64,000 nucleotides of DNA from Petrosia ficiformis (Eukaryota > Porifera > Demospongiae > Haplosclerida > Petrosiidae), in the NCBI GenBank assembly GCA_947044365.1, contig OX345639.1, positions 941,501-1,005,500 on the forward strand, read 5' to 3'. The notes under the pieces were generated by a model. The model worked only from the letters and a program-made list of their open reading frames with translations, searched no databases and was not told where the DNA came from. Made by a program: the position numbers and the translations under genes. Below are positions 11,400 to 24,546 of the stretch, piece by piece (position 1 is the first letter of the stretch; the number at the start of each line of letters is the position of its first letter).

Positions 11400-14300
11400 A
11401 TGGCCATTGAGACAGGAACTGGTAACAGAGCATATGAGATCCTGCTCAAGATTTTACTAATAGGTGATTCAGGATCTTGTAAGACTGAGTTACTACAAAG
11501 ATATACGAAAGAGTTTACTGAAAATGATGAGAGTATAGCATCGACAATAGGTCAGGATATTGTACGGCTTCTTGTGTCTAAAAATTATATTTGATACATA
11601 ATATTATGTTATCAAATAATACATATACATATGTATTGCTTACTAGGTCTTGACTTCAAGTTAAAAGACATTGTATGTAGAGGAAAGAGGATTAAACTTC
11701 AGTTGTGGTAAGTAATCAAGATTCTTGTAAACCAGACCATATCTGGGTTGTGTGTGAGTCTTACAGTTCAATATTTGTGACCTCTTTTGGAAATACTGTT
11801 TACGGAACATACTTACATGTATTGTACATGAAAATATTCAGTCATAAATTAGAATACAGTACGCTACATATAAACATACATAATAGTATGTACATGTATT
11901 GTATATACATGTACTATATTACATATAAACATGTATAATAGTATGTACATGTATTGTATATACATGTACTATATTACATATAAACATGTATAATAGTATG
12001 TACATGTATTGTATATACATGTACTATATTACATATAAACATGTATAATAGTATGTACATGTACTATATATACATGTACTATAACGCATTACATAATTAT
12101 ACACATGTATAATACTATGTACATGCATGTACAATACAAAATTGTACATGTTTTGTACAAATTAACATGGTTGTGTATTCAATTGTCTTGCTGATTCATA
12201 TGAAAAGGAGATAGCAATTATAATGTTTTTGTCACAGGGATACAGCTGGTCACGAGAGATTTCGTTCAGTTACTTCTTCTTATTACAGGGGTTCACATGT
12301 AAGTTATATAATAATTATTATATTCCTGAAGGGGACACTTTCCCACAAAATAATTTGATTACATTTAATTGTTCATCATTCCACTATTTTGTACATAAAG
12401 TCAATGAAATTTGGTATCTTCCTGGATATCAAATTTCATTGACTTCCTGTATAATATGGTAAATATAAGCAAAATTATTTTGCAGGAATGTGTCTTTTTT
12501 TAAAAAATTAGCTTATATATATATATATATAATTATTATATATATATATATATATATATTCTACAATCAGACAGTTTTGCATATAACTTCACTACTATTA
12601 ATAGTAACAAAACCATAAGCCATCCACTATTTATAGTCCTAAACAGCATACAACTCTTAGCAAACTGACTGCCTAGAATTATGATGTGATGCAATGAAGT
12701 TACATGATGGAAGAAACAATGAAATTATACATTATATTATATATTTCTAACAGGGTTGTTTACTTGTCTTCAATCTTAAGAAAGCCACTTCTTTTACAAG
12801 TCTCAATTATTGGCTTGATGAGATAAAACATGTAAGTCTAGTTAGGTCACTGAGATGTAATAGCTACAAGCTAAGAGCTGTAGACTAACCCACAAAACAG
12901 TAATATATCCAGGTTAATAATTATGAAAATACTATCAAAATGTGTTTCAGGAGCAGATAAAAATAAACAATAGATTGTAATGCAACATGAACACTTTACA
13001 GTAGTTGATTTTGGGTTAGTTCACCATTGGTTCTGAGCTCTTCAGTAGTTGATTTTGGGTTAGCTCACCATTGGTTCTGAGCTCTTCAGTAGTTGATTTT
13101 GGGTTAGCTCACCATTGGTTCTGAGCTCTTCAGTAGTTGATTTTGGGTTAGTTCACCATTGGTTCTGAGCTCTTCAGTAGTTGATTTTGGGTTAGCTCAC
13201 CATTGGTTCTGAGTTCTTCAGTAGTTGATTTTGGGTTAGCTCACCATTGGTTCTGAGCTCTTCAGTAGTTGATTTTGGGTTAGTCCACCATTGGTTCTGA
13301 GCTCTTCAGTAGTTGATTTTGGGTTAGCTCACCATTGGTTCTGAGCTCTTCAAATGATACATGTACAACTGGAACTGAAGATCTTTTGAGTATGTATAGG
13401 ACATTGATGTGTTTCTTACTGTGTGAAAGAGAGACAACATTTGCTTTATTTCTTGTAGAATGCTCCCAATAATTTTGAGACAGTTTTGGTAGCAATAGGA
13501 GGCTCTGATAGTGTGGAGACAGAGATTGAAGTAGCCAGAGAATTTTCAAGAGAGAAAAAGTTGCCTCTTGTGGAAGTTGACTTCCAGAATACTAGACAGG
13601 TTGGATGGTCAATGAATGAATGGATGGATGGTCAATGGATGAATGGTTGATGGATGGATTGGATAAGGCTTAATATTAGTGATTAATAACGGATGATTGA
13701 AGGATGTTTAGATGAATGGATGGGCTGAGTCTGATATTAATGGATGGATTGAAGGATGGGCATAAGGTTGACATATTAATGGATGAATGGATGGATGGGA
13801 CAGGGCTGACACTAATGGAAGGATAGAAGCATTTGACAAACTGTGAAATATTATCTGTGTGTGTGTATATATAATGTATATAAAACAGATTGAAGAAGCA
13901 TTCAATACTATTATTGAGAAAGTGATGGATAGTTATGGTAGAAGAGACACAGTGATGGGTAAGTCAATGTCACATGGTTTACAGATATGTCTTGTGACCT
14001 TACCATTGTACACAATATACATAAACTTACATACTATAATATTAACTACATAATTATGTACATTTACTATATAATATCTACTGGTTCATAAGTCCATATA
14101 ACCCACACACTGTAACAGTAATTCATTAACACACTATAATAGTACTGGGTCCACATGTCCATATAACCCACACACTGTACATGAAATTCATTAACACACT
14201 ATAATAGTACTAGGTCCACAAGTCCATATAACCCACACACTGTACATGTAATTCATTAACACACTATAATAGTACTAGGTCCACAAGTCCATATAACCCA

Positions 14301-14800
14301 CACACTGTAACAGTAATTCATTAACACACTATAATAGTACTGGGTCCACAAGTCCATATAACCCACAAACTGTAACAGTAATTCATTATTACAATCACTA
14401 TAATAAATATACCCTTATTAGTACTGGGTCCACAAATTCATAGTAATTACAGCTGATATAATATATATAACAGGTAATTACAGCTGATATAATATATATA
14501 ACAGGTAATTACAGCTGTACTTTCACTTAACTATAATCTATTATATAACAATGACAGATAGACAATAGACAGTCCATTACAGCTGGAATGATCTCCAGCC
14601 TTCAATGAATACTGACCTAGTACCACATTACCATTCACCTAGCAACATGTATGGCCATTAAACCCACCAATTTACCATTTTATATTTTTAAAACCACATG
14701 TACTATTTATATCATAAACTAATGTACCATTTGATCTATAGATAGTGTTAAACTGGATGCAACACCATACAGTGATCAACAGCCAAGATGTGTATGTTAA
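11400..14800 (+). CDS. Divergent Rab-like small GTPase
   Basis: Seven exons: 11400-11550, 11647-11707, 12238-12298, 12754-12831, 13459-13599, 13889-13958 and 14742-14800; 206 codons. The fold order is clear: LLKILLIGDSG (G1 start), STIGLDFKLKDI (switch I, like Rab8/10), LQLWDTAGHERFRSVT (G3), YYRGSHGCLLVFNL, and a C-terminal RCVC, a CXC-type double-prenylation motif, so membrane anchoring is likely. Key residues are altered: the P-loop reads GDSGSCKT, where Rabs have glycine before the lysine. The NKxD base-recognition motif is replaced by IGGSD, and the SAK motif is gone (VEVDFQNTRQ). Nucleotide binding may be weakened or unusual. Closest resemblance is the Rab8/10 group, but I would not name an orthologue. 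The first donor is an unusual GTCAGG. Confidence 0.88.
11870..12085. repeat. Minisatellite, about 54-bp unit, in Rab-like intron 2
   Basis: Roughly four copies of a unit containing CATGTATAATAGTATGTACA followed by TGTATTGTATATACATGTAC. The unit is rich in the self-complementary core TACATGTA. Confidence 0.75.
12330..12500. mobile_element. Palindromic MITE family member
   Basis: Contains AAGTCAATGAAATTTGGTAT followed a few bases later by its reverse complement ATCAAATTTCATTGACTT. Outer ends are GGGGACACTTTCCC and AATGTGTCTTTTT. The same arrangement occurs at about 3535-3722 and, without clear ends, at 54215-54315. No coding capacity. Confidence 0.7.
13001..13352 (+). repeat. 44-bp minisatellite in Rab-like intron 4
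   Basis: Eight head-to-tail copies of a 44-bp unit beginning GTAGTTGATTTTGGGTTAGC and ending CTGAGCTCTTCA. Copies are nearly identical. The array ends about 100 bp before the acceptor at 13458. Confidence 0.9.
14091..14440 (+). repeat. 65-bp minisatellite in Rab-like intron 6
   Basis: About five copies of a 65-bp unit starting GTCCATATAACCCACACACT. A short duplicated block (TAATTACAGCTGATATAATA) follows at about 14440-14510. Confidence 0.85.
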
Positions 14801-15146
14801 TAATAAAACATTACTGTTCATTTATCACTACTCTACAACTCCCCAATACTTTATGTTAATATCTTTTTTGTGAGAAACATGAAATTATTTTTATTAAAAG
14901 AATTAAAATCAAAATTTCATGTAATTACAGCTGAACATAATACAAGTATTATTATTATTATTATTATTATAAATACCTATAGCACCTGTCATGATTAATT
15001 TAATACATTACATCAACAAATTACAAATCACTGCAGACAAGATGACATTGAATTATACTATGACTCCAAGTTTGTTCATTTGGTATCAGAGACGTACAAA
15101 CAAACAAACATTACACGTGAATTAAGAGATCACTGCAGACAATGAT
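14801..15146. other. Tail-to-tail spacer, Rab-like / TPC2
   Basis: Both genes end here, 346 bp apart. It contains an AAATTATTTTTATTAAAAG-type A/T tract, a short inverted repeat around 14878-14925 (CATGAAATTA and AATTTCATG), and a (TTA)n run near 14949. No gene seen. Confidence 0.6.
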
Positions 15147-18100
15147 TTATAATATATCTTTATGCTGGTGTATTTCATGTAGTAAAATACTTTCCGAAGG
15201 TTCCACAAGGTTCTTGCTTAATATTAACCGGACATCACTAGAAGGTGCCATGGCTGTGTATGATTCCATTGATTGGCTAGCTAGCATAGAATTTGATGTG
15301 ATACTAGAACGAGCCCTTGACATTCTCTCATGTCTCTTCCAGCCATTATAAACCTCCCAACGAGTGAGAAACACCTCGATCACAAGTGATATGAATAAAT
15401 TTATTGTTATTATCACAGATACGAGCCACCATGCTATGAAATATAGCTGAGCCCACTTGTTTGTGGCATAAGAGAAAGCCTCAAGGAACACATGCCAATT
15501 ATTAACAACCATTATATTCCACAGAAGGACCAAAGCAGCTGCAAAATCATGAAAGTTGTAAGCATTGTATTGGAGGTATTCGTATTTTCCACAAGTTTTA
15601 TTACGTTCCTCTCTCATCTGGTCAAGTACGTAATTTTCCCCAAACATAGCCATCCCTAGGAGAGCAAATAAATAATAGATGACGATTATTATACCAGCAA
15701 AAGCTCGAAGGTTTTTAAGAATTTCCAACATGGTACCAAAAGCAATGGAGACCGAACGGAACTGTGGTATGATTCGCAGTAGACGAAAAACAATCAACAT
15801 GTTCATAATCTGAATTAATGTAGTATAGGAATGAGGCTCATGTTCCTTGTGAAAAAAAGGTGCTCCATACATTGATAAGATAACTAACTCTGTTATTAAT
15901 ATACCAGCTGTTGTTATCCCTTCAAACAGATTTGCAGGAGAGAAGAAGTAACCTCGCTTACCCAATCCAAATATTTTCACTACCTGTTCGAAAATGTAGT
16001 AAAAAAAGAAGAAAAAATTGGCATAAGCTAAACCTGAGTCGCTATGCGACGCCACATTATGATAGTCAATCTCCATTTCCACAGTCAAAAGAGAAGCATG
16101 TACAAATGTCATACCAATTGAAAAGTACTGGAAGATGTTGTTACGTACTAAACGTTGCATTGATTTCATTAGTCTGTTTCTGGAATAAAACTCGACTTCT
16201 TTGGTACCATGGTTCGTCTGATCCTTTGCAATGAGATCAAATATATCACGAAACGTATCCCATCCTATGTAATCAGAATCGCTATTTATTGTCTCAAGCT
16301 GTGTGTACATTGCTGGGATATTGTGGGACGGAATCTTAGCCTTCTGCAATATTTGTCTCACCAAATTTTTGTCAGCAAATCTTCCAGAGGTGTCCCGAGC
16401 TAATATTGCAAATGCAGCTCTAAATGCTACCCTACGTCTCAGAAAACTTGACTGCATAGATTGTTCTAAGTAGCCTCGAAATTCGGAATACACAGCAGCT
16501 GTGAAGAGATTCAGTATAAGATAGAGACCAATTGATAAAAATAGAAAAAAATAGAGGAAGGATATACGACTGCCCTGATATATCTGTGTCATGACATCAG
16601 GATTATTAGCAGTAGTTAGCAAAACCAACAAGCTTATTAAAGAATCTTCGAGAGAGTTAAAATACTTTCTACCTTCTAGAGCTAGAAAGTTAGGCGTGGA
16701 ATTCGTATCATTTATCTCGTAGTGTGAATCATCTAGGTAGTCCGTATCATTTGTAGAGTTACGTGATATTGGCTCTGGAAATATTAACATACCAATCATT
16801 GCAAATACATATATATGAAGCATAAGAAGTACGAACACACCAAATATATGCACGACAGTTCTTCCGACAGCTTTGATGAATTTTTTCATAATGCTTGAAG
16901 GTACTATGAAGAAGAAAGGCCGGAAGAAACGTCGTAAGCGCAAGGTTGCACCGATGGACTGCTGTCCCATACCGTAACAAAATCCAATAGATATAAATAA
17001 ATCCATGAATGATAGGATCACCATTCCTGCATATAAAACCAGCCAAGGTTGTTTAATAAACCGTTTAGCACCAACAAGATTGAACTGGACAATCCAGTTA
17101 AGCAGGAATATGACGAGACATACTAGTTCTACAGATTCTGTAACACCACAGTTAGGTTCGGGCATATGAAAAAAGACTTTAGAATACTTATAATCTGACG
17201 ATGCAGAGATTGAATTAGGATACTCAAAGAAAGTAAGAACAAGTATCGTAAAGATTGTTGCACTAAGAAACAGCTGGATTGGCCAGGAGTAGTAAACTCT
17301 ATATAGTTTCAAAGACCTGTGTATGAGGAGGTAATACCATATCAATACAGTATATATGTGTGTGCGTGTATGTGGGTATGTACGTATATATGTGTGTGTA
17401 TGTATGTATATATGTGTGTGTATGTATGTATGTGAAACACAAAATTCAAAAAACACAATTTCCAAGACAGCGCATCTTCTACCTGTCCCTTTAATGAACA
17501 CATTCACTTATTATCCAGTGTGCAGTTAGATTACAAAGACAGACAGACAGACAGACACACACACACACTAATATATTTATAAATTATGTTAACAGCACAT
17601 AATATTATATGTGACCTGGTATCTATCTTGTGGTGAACAGATCTATAATGGATACCATCTTCGATAAAGACAGATGCTGAATAAACATCACTGTTGTCAT
17701 TTTCTGATGATGCAAAATATGGCATCTGTTCTTGTAAGAGTGGAGAGTCCTCAGATACTATTTTAGGGAAAGATATAATAAATATTTATATATATAATTA
17801 TAATAATATGAATAATATAATATAATATACTCACATAGATATAATCATCTATTATTATGAGATAAACAAGTGCAGAAATAATCAGGACCAGCTGAAATTT
17901 TGACCCAGGGAGATACTTAGATGTAGCTACTGTACTTGGGACATGTGTGTCTCCCTAATCTCTAAATACATACAGCTTATTTTAATGTTCAGATTATATT
18001 AATATCATAATTATAAAATTATTATATCTGAATTTGTGCTATAATTATTGAAACAAATTTAGTGATGTGCGATACCACTAAATAATAGTATTGTGTATCG

Positions 18101-18805
18101 CTACCAAAAATATCACGATACGATACAGTATCACGATATTTGAAATATTATTGAAACACTTATAAAATGTAAATAAATGTCCTATTTGGATGTATTTGTC
18201 AAGAAATGGTAAAAGAATCAATGAAAGTTATGTGCACTAGCTTTTTATAATTACTTTTAGGTATCAAATTAGACAAATTAGAAAAACCATGTTTACTAAA
18301 CTGTCCATTCCAGTGTATCGATACACCCAAAAGCTAATATTGTATCACGATATTCAACGAAAATATCGATATTTCGATATATCGATACGTATCGCACATC
18401 ACTAGAAACAATCATTTCCATAAACTGCTGACTCCTGGCATTATGGAATCCTTACAAGTGATAGCTGTTTTATGAGTCATTACACTTATAGCTGGTAGCC
18501 AGATTTTAATAATTATACAAAATAAAAATTTTGATAATTAAAGGTCGACGCCCTTCAGAACATGTTATTATATTCTGATATGGTAAACAGTTGATCCAGT
18601 GAGATTTAAATTCATGGGAATTATCCTCATAGACAGTTGACCTCATTCATGTAGCAGTCACCGTAACAAAACCATAACCCACAGACGATTTGTTGTAACT
18701 AAATAGCATACGACCCTTACAATGATACGCCTAGAATGTATGATGTAATGCAATAACTGCTACATGAAGAGGCATCTAGATGACTAGTTACATACCATTT
18801 GCCAT
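15147..18805 (-). CDS. TPCN2: Two-pore channel 2 (endolysosomal cation channel)
   Basis: Three coding exons on the minus strand: 18805-18796 (10 bases, MAN plus one base), 17757-17616 and 17316-15147; 773 codons. TPC2 releases sodium or calcium from acidic organelles in response to PI(3,5)P2 and NAADP. Two six-segment repeats are visible. Filter 1 is LLTTANNPDVM, as in animal TPC2 rather than TPC1 (TANFPD). After segment IS6 comes the TPC2-type linker FRGYLEQSM...LRRRVAFRAAF. Filter 2 is MVVNNWHVFLEAF. The IS4-S5 linker has MKKFIKA, matching the lysine cluster that binds PI(3,5)P2 in human TPC2. Repeat II S4 reads VFRLLRIIPQFRS. The C-terminal tail is short. The large last exon is intron-free, unlike vertebrate TPC genes. 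The intron 17615-17317 holds (TGTA)n repeats. Confidence 0.93.
18060..18404. mobile_element. MITE with 16-bp terminal inverted repeats
   Basis: The left end TAGTGATGTGCGATAC and right end GTATCGCACATCACTA are perfect inverses. The interior is rich in ATCACGATA/TATCG blocks. GAAACAA lies just outside both ends (18050-18056 and 18405-18411), three bases off on the left, so a target duplication is not proven. The TAGNG end suggests hAT type. Inside TPC2 intron 1. Confidence 0.75.
18651..18775. repeat. Dispersed repeat copy (second copy at 12575-12715)
   Basis: Shares GTAACAAAACCATAA, AGCATAC and GCCTAGAAT.TATGATGT with the stretch at 12600-12700 in the Rab-like gene. The flanks differ, so this is a dispersed family and not a tandem copy. 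Confidence 0.6.
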
Positions 18806-19147
18806 TGTCTCCAAGGACTCCAGTTTGTAAATCTCCAAAACACAGATCACAAATACTTATTCCAGTAGCAACGTATTACATATGACAATATATTTCTGAG
18901 TACTGGCTGATTTTAGTAGATCCTAAGGGAATTTACCGGCAACTTTGTAATCTGCAAACACAAATGGAGTGACTAATACCACGTGACAACTCCGTATAAC
19001 TCCGGATTTATTAAATCATAACAAACAGAAAGGGAAGCAGAAAACAAGAGTAATTTAGCAAAGGAGTGTTTGGTACTGGTAATAGAGGTGAGTGCAGATA
19101 TAGAATGATAAGCAAATGTGAATGCTGTAAGATTTTGTCAGGATATC

Positions 19148-19182
<35 letters not shown>

Positions 19183-19244
19183 ATTATATATAGGATATTA
19201 ACAAAGATGGATGTATTAGGCAAGAAACCTATATATATATATAT

Positions 19245-19289
<45 letters not shown>

Positions 19290-19365
19290 TTGTGTATATG
19301 TATGTTAAAATATCCTTAGATTTGAGCTCTATGAGCTTTATAAACTGTAGGCACAAATGCTGTGG

Positions 19366-19407
<42 letters not shown>

Positions 19408-19410
19408 CAC

Positions 19411-19520
19411 AGTGGTGTGGAAACAGTCAGTCATACAGGACATTGTCTGATACATCTAGTAAATGATCAATGAATTTATAACAGGACTGTATATGAGGAT
19501 TATTGCAGGAGTGAGGTTAA
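19411..19520. repeat. Dispersed repeat copy (second copy at 32763-32885)
   Basis: Both copies share CAGTCATNCAGGACATTGTC, then ATCTAGTAAA, a GACTGTAT-like block, GCAGGA, and GGTTAAATG or GGTCAAATG. They lie in two different intergenic spacers. Confidence 0.6.
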
Positions 19521-19899
19521 ATGTCGGATAATTGCCTGCACCTGCTTGCCTAGCTGAGTTTGTACTATTGCTGCATATGAGTTCTGTCCTGCTGTACATT
19601 ACGAGCTCGGAGCAGAGATTGTTTTCATTTGAGATAATCATAATCCTTAACTGTTTATAGCATAATCTACATGTGCATATACATGTGTACACAGCTATAA
19701 TAACTTATTGCTGATCATGGGACCTGTGACCAATCAGAATGCTGATAATGCATCACATGATTGAACATCAAATCACTTATTGCACACAATAAGTTAGTTA
19801 TTGCACACTTTGCTCACCTCTACTAATAAAGCAGCTCCAACAACTGGAAGATCGTCAATAAATCACTTATAGCACACTTGACAGTGTATTGTCTGTTTC

Positions 19900-20005
19900 A
19901 ATGTAGCACTTGGGCGGTCAATAAAGGTCTCGTTTACATAACGCACTCGCCTTCGGCTCGTGCATTATGTAGACTCAACCTTTATTGACCTGCCCTCGTG
20001 CTACA
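19900..20005. repeat. Imperfect inverted repeat (about 45-bp arms)
   Basis: The left arm GTAGCACTTGGGCGGTCAAT and following AAAGGT..TACATAACGCA faces TGCATTATGTAGACTCAACC..TTTATTGACCTGCC and GTGCTACAT. The centre is CTCGCCTTCGGCTCG. GC content is much higher than the surroundings, and it could form a long hairpin. Probably a MITE core. Confidence 0.7.
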
Positions 20006-21279
20006 TAAAACACATAATTACAGTAAAGTGTGCTATAACTATTACTTAACTACTGTAAAATAATAAATACAACTATTATCTAAGTTGAGAATAAATGCAA
20101 TGTTTCATTTATACAGACTCTAGATTAATAATTATTTATTTATTATAAAAGTCCACCAAACTTAACTAGGTTTATGACAATCTAAACATTTGTGAACAAA
20201 CTTAAAAATATAAATTATTTATAAACACTCTATTGTAAACAAAGATACAATCTAATGTTATATTGTGACTTCAAGATTTTGGAATGTGATATCATCTCTG
20301 TTTTGTCTTTGTACTACAAAGGGAGATATCCACTGTCACCTTTTCTACCCACATAGAGTGTGTGTTTAATATATTTATGTATATTTATCTATGTATGTAA
20401 TTGTGTGACGTGATGATACTGCATTTGTAATTTGTAATACAGACCAGCTGCCTACATAATTCATTATTACTAATTGGTATACCCTTGTTGATTATATTAG
20501 CTATTGGTCATACATGTGTACGTATGTTGTATTTTTAAAATAACATTTTTGAAAACAAGTTCAATGTGTGTGTGCATCATCAAATATTAGTACTTGATAC
20601 CATTGGTCCTCATTCCCAAACTACTTGATACCATTAATCCTCATTTCCAAACTACCTGATACCATTGATCCTACCCCTGTGATAGAAACCCTACCTCTAT
20701 GATAGAAACCCTACTCCTGTGATAGAAACCCTACCCCTGTGGTAGAAACCCTAGCCTTGTGTACTAGCTTAGTGTAGTACCATATATACTCTAATTATTT
20801 CTGAATCCTTACACAAAGCATGAACTTAGTTTTTAATCAAATTTAATGGATTTTAATAATATTTCATATGACTTCCTGGAATAAGTAGTGTTTGTGTTTA
20901 TTGAATGTTGTTTGTGTTTTGTGATTAGACTAATGGAACATAATATTATTATTATATACATGTATATGATATATATACATGTATATATAATATAATATAA
21001 TATAATGATATGTATATAATTATTGTGTATATATATATACTTTATATATAGTAATTATATAATATATAAATAATAATAAATAATACAAACACATAATGTA
21101 TTCTTTAAATTGTTGATGTATTATATTTCCTCATTGATTGTAGGAAATGCTGTGTGTTGTAGTGAAGTACTAACATATGAACACATAATAGATTATCTTA
21201 ATGAAGTCCTTATTGCTTTATTTTATACAATCAAATTTTGATATTGTCGATATTTCAAATTGGTTTTGATATTCACATA

Positions 21280-21745
21280 CATGCACACATGTACATGTAC
21301 ATGTATTTACACATACATGCACACACATACATATATATACATGTATTACACATAGATGCACACACATACATACATATACATGTATTTACACATAGATGCA
21401 CACACATACATATATATACATGTATTACACATAGATGCACACACATACATACATATACATGTATTACACATAGATGCACACACATATACATATATATACA
21501 TGTATTACACATAGATGCACACACATACATATATATACATGTATTACACATAGATGCACACACATACATATATATACATGTATTACACATAGATGCACAC
21601 ACATACATACATATACATGTATTACACATAGATGCACACACATACATACGTATACATGTATTATACATAGATGCACACATACGCACATACATATACATGT
21701 ATTACACATAGATGCACACATATGCACATACATATACATGTATTT
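21280..21745. repeat. 39-41 bp minisatellite
   Basis: About eleven copies of a unit containing ACACATAGATGCACACACAT and ACATATATATACATGTATT. The repeat makes long open frames on both strands that have no other coding support. Confidence 0.9.
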
Positions 21746-21788
21746 ACGCAGAATTATTTACTTATTATGTGTATAATTATTTTAGAAC

Positions 21789-22645
21789 ATGTCAAAGTTC
21801 TCTCCAAAATTCAAGAAGAAATACCATGAAGAAGTAATAGAGATCGGTGATGAAATTCTGTCGTGTAAAGATATAGAAGAAGATGGATTGGTGGTTGCCA
21901 ATGGTTACCCAATATCATCATCACCAGATGTTATACAAAATGAAAAAGAGGTAAATAGCTATTTATAAATACAGCAGCTGAGTTTAAAATTATAATGAGT
22001 ATGTTACTAATAATAGAACTATGAAGAGACAGTAATGCTCTATGTTACTAATTATAGTAGTTATTAATTAATAGTTACTAGTAATAGATAATAATATGTA
22101 TAGTAGAACATTTTTGCTACAGTAATTATAGTAGCTACTAATAATAGAACATTTTTACTAATTATAGTAGCTACTAATAACAGAACATTGTTACTAATTA
22201 TAGTAGCTACTAATAATAGAACACTGTTACTAATTATAGTAGCTACTAATAGCAGAACATTGTTACTAATTATAGTAGCTACTAATAACAGAACATTGTT
22301 ACTAATTATAGTAGCTACTAATAATAGAACATTTTTACTAATTATAGTAGCTACTAATAACAGAACATTGTTACTATTTATAGTAGCTACTAATAATAGA
22401 ACATTTTTACTAATTATAGTAGCTACTAATAATAGAACATTTTTACTAATTATAGTAGCTACTAATAATAGAACACTGTTACTAATTATAGTAGCTACTA
22501 ATAGCAGAACATTGTTACTAATTATAGTAGCTACTAATAACAGAACATTGTTACTAATTATAGTAGCTACTAATAATAGAACATTGTTACTAATTATAGT
22601 AGCTACTAATAACACAATTATTATTGGATACACACACATACACAT

Positions 22646-22683
<38 letters not shown>

Positions 22684-24487
22684 ACACACAAATACACACA
22701 CACATATAGGAGACAGATGGACTATTTATTACATCTTCACCTCGTCGGTATTCCTCCGAGTTATTGGGATCAGGAGGAGTGTATCGTACACAAAGTTTTG
22801 ATCCTAACTTATTTGATATCAGACAAGTGTCTTCTGAAAAGATTGCAGTTAGTGGAATTACATTTTTTTATTCATTACATGATGTATATGTATATATGAA
22901 TAGACATACGGACAAACAAACAAACAAGAAGTACAATAATTTATTTTCTAATATATACAACTACTAATAATGAAATACTGTAGAAGTGGAAGTTGCAACT
23001 GACCACATACTAAAGTCTGTTCACATTCATGGTGACCTCAAAATTAGGATGTGATGAGTTTATATGTAATATGTATACTGTTAATACATGATTATACTGT
23101 AACTTAATAACTTATATGTACTATAGTGTATAGTTTAATGTCATAAGGTTAATACATGATTATACTGTAACTCAATAATGAAGCAATGGATTGAATTTTG
23201 ATATAAACAAGAAAGAATGGGAAGGATAATTATATGAAAATGGTACTGGAAAAAAGATTGTTGGTCATTCTAAAATAAAGTTATGAACATTGTTCTGAGG
23301 TCATGGTGAATGTGAATGATCATCATATGATACTATCTATTGACTGTTTAGACGTCATGTGATCTATATTGAAGATCACATGTATCATGTGGTCTAGTTG
23401 CACCTTTCATTTACCATCCTGGTTTTATGGTCAGCTCTAATCCCCATTGTGAATACTCTCTAATCCATCAATCTCTCTCCTCCGTTCCTTCTATTCATTG
23501 ATTTCATCCATCTCTTTATTATTAGGAACAGCTGACGTTAATTGATCTTGCTTTACTAAAGAGCATCAGACTTGAGGAATTTCAGAATTGTTGTTGGACA
23601 AAGAAAGATAAACTAAACTTTGCTCCAAATATTGTAAAATTCTCCCAAAGATTCAATCATGTTAGTTCTAACACATAATTATGACACACTAGTATGTACA
23701 CATACTCCATTGCTATATTTATATACATGTTCCATCATACATCATGGCGCTTGTACATTGTATATGTACACGTACTCCATTGCTGTATATATATATATAT
23801 ATACATGTTCCATCATACATCATGGCAGGTACATGTACATTGTACATGTACCTGCCATGATGTATGATGGAACATGTATATATATATATATATATACATG
23901 TTCCATCATACATCATGGCGCTTGTACATTGTATATGTACACGTACTCCATTGCTGTATATATATATATATATACATGTTCCATCATACATCATGGCAGG
24001 TACATGTACATTGTACATGTACACATACTCCATTGCTGTATATATATATATATATATACATGTTCCATCATACATCATGGCACATGTACATTGTATATGT
24101 ACACATACTTGCGGTGGCCCTGAAGGTCGCGATCGTCCCAACGTTCTACGCGACAATCCCAATGTTCTACGCGACAATCCCAATGTTCTACGTGACAATC
24201 CCAATGTTCTACGCGACAATCCCAACGTTCTATGCGACAATCCCGACATTCTATGCGACAATGCCAAGGTATCCAATGTTCTAGACAATCACAACGTTTA
24301 ACACGAAGGTCTCTAACGTTCTATGTGACAGTGTGTTAACTAGGCCAGTATTAATTAGAGCCACGCCTCAAAAATTAATTCTTGCTATCAATTGTCATTA
24401 CCCGCAGCTTGTGACTAAGTTTGTACATAATTACCAATAACATCCATTTGCTCTCTATCTATCTTTATATAAATCATAATTTCAAGT

Positions 24488-24546
<59 letters not shown>

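Larger units (their letters stand above)
18806..21788. other. Spacer between TPC2 and RALGPS starts
   Basis: Divergent gene starts. Contains (TA)n tracts at 19145-19185, 19230-19285 and 19370-19402; a hairpin at 19900-20005; a block of CTACCCCTGTGATAGAAACC repeats at 20665-20755; and a 39-41 bp minisatellite at 21280-21745. GATTGTAGGAAATG at 21139-21152 and TTTTAGAACATG just before the RALGPS start look like acceptors, so one or two untranslated RALGPS exons may lie here. No coding gene seen. Confidence 0.55.

Noticed and set aside
15911..16403. Plus-strand frames opposite TPC2
   Set aside because: Antisense shadows of a strongly coding exon.
21238..21776. Long open frames on both strands (100-157 codons)
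   Set aside because: They consist only of the 39-41 bp repeat translated (HTHIHIYTC-like and CVHLCVIHVY-like). No splice context or family match.
22064..22709. 213- and 173-codon frames ([10 protein letters not shown] and [10 protein letters not shown] repeats)
   Set aside because: Pure read-through of the 36-bp intronic minisatellite, open on both strands at once.
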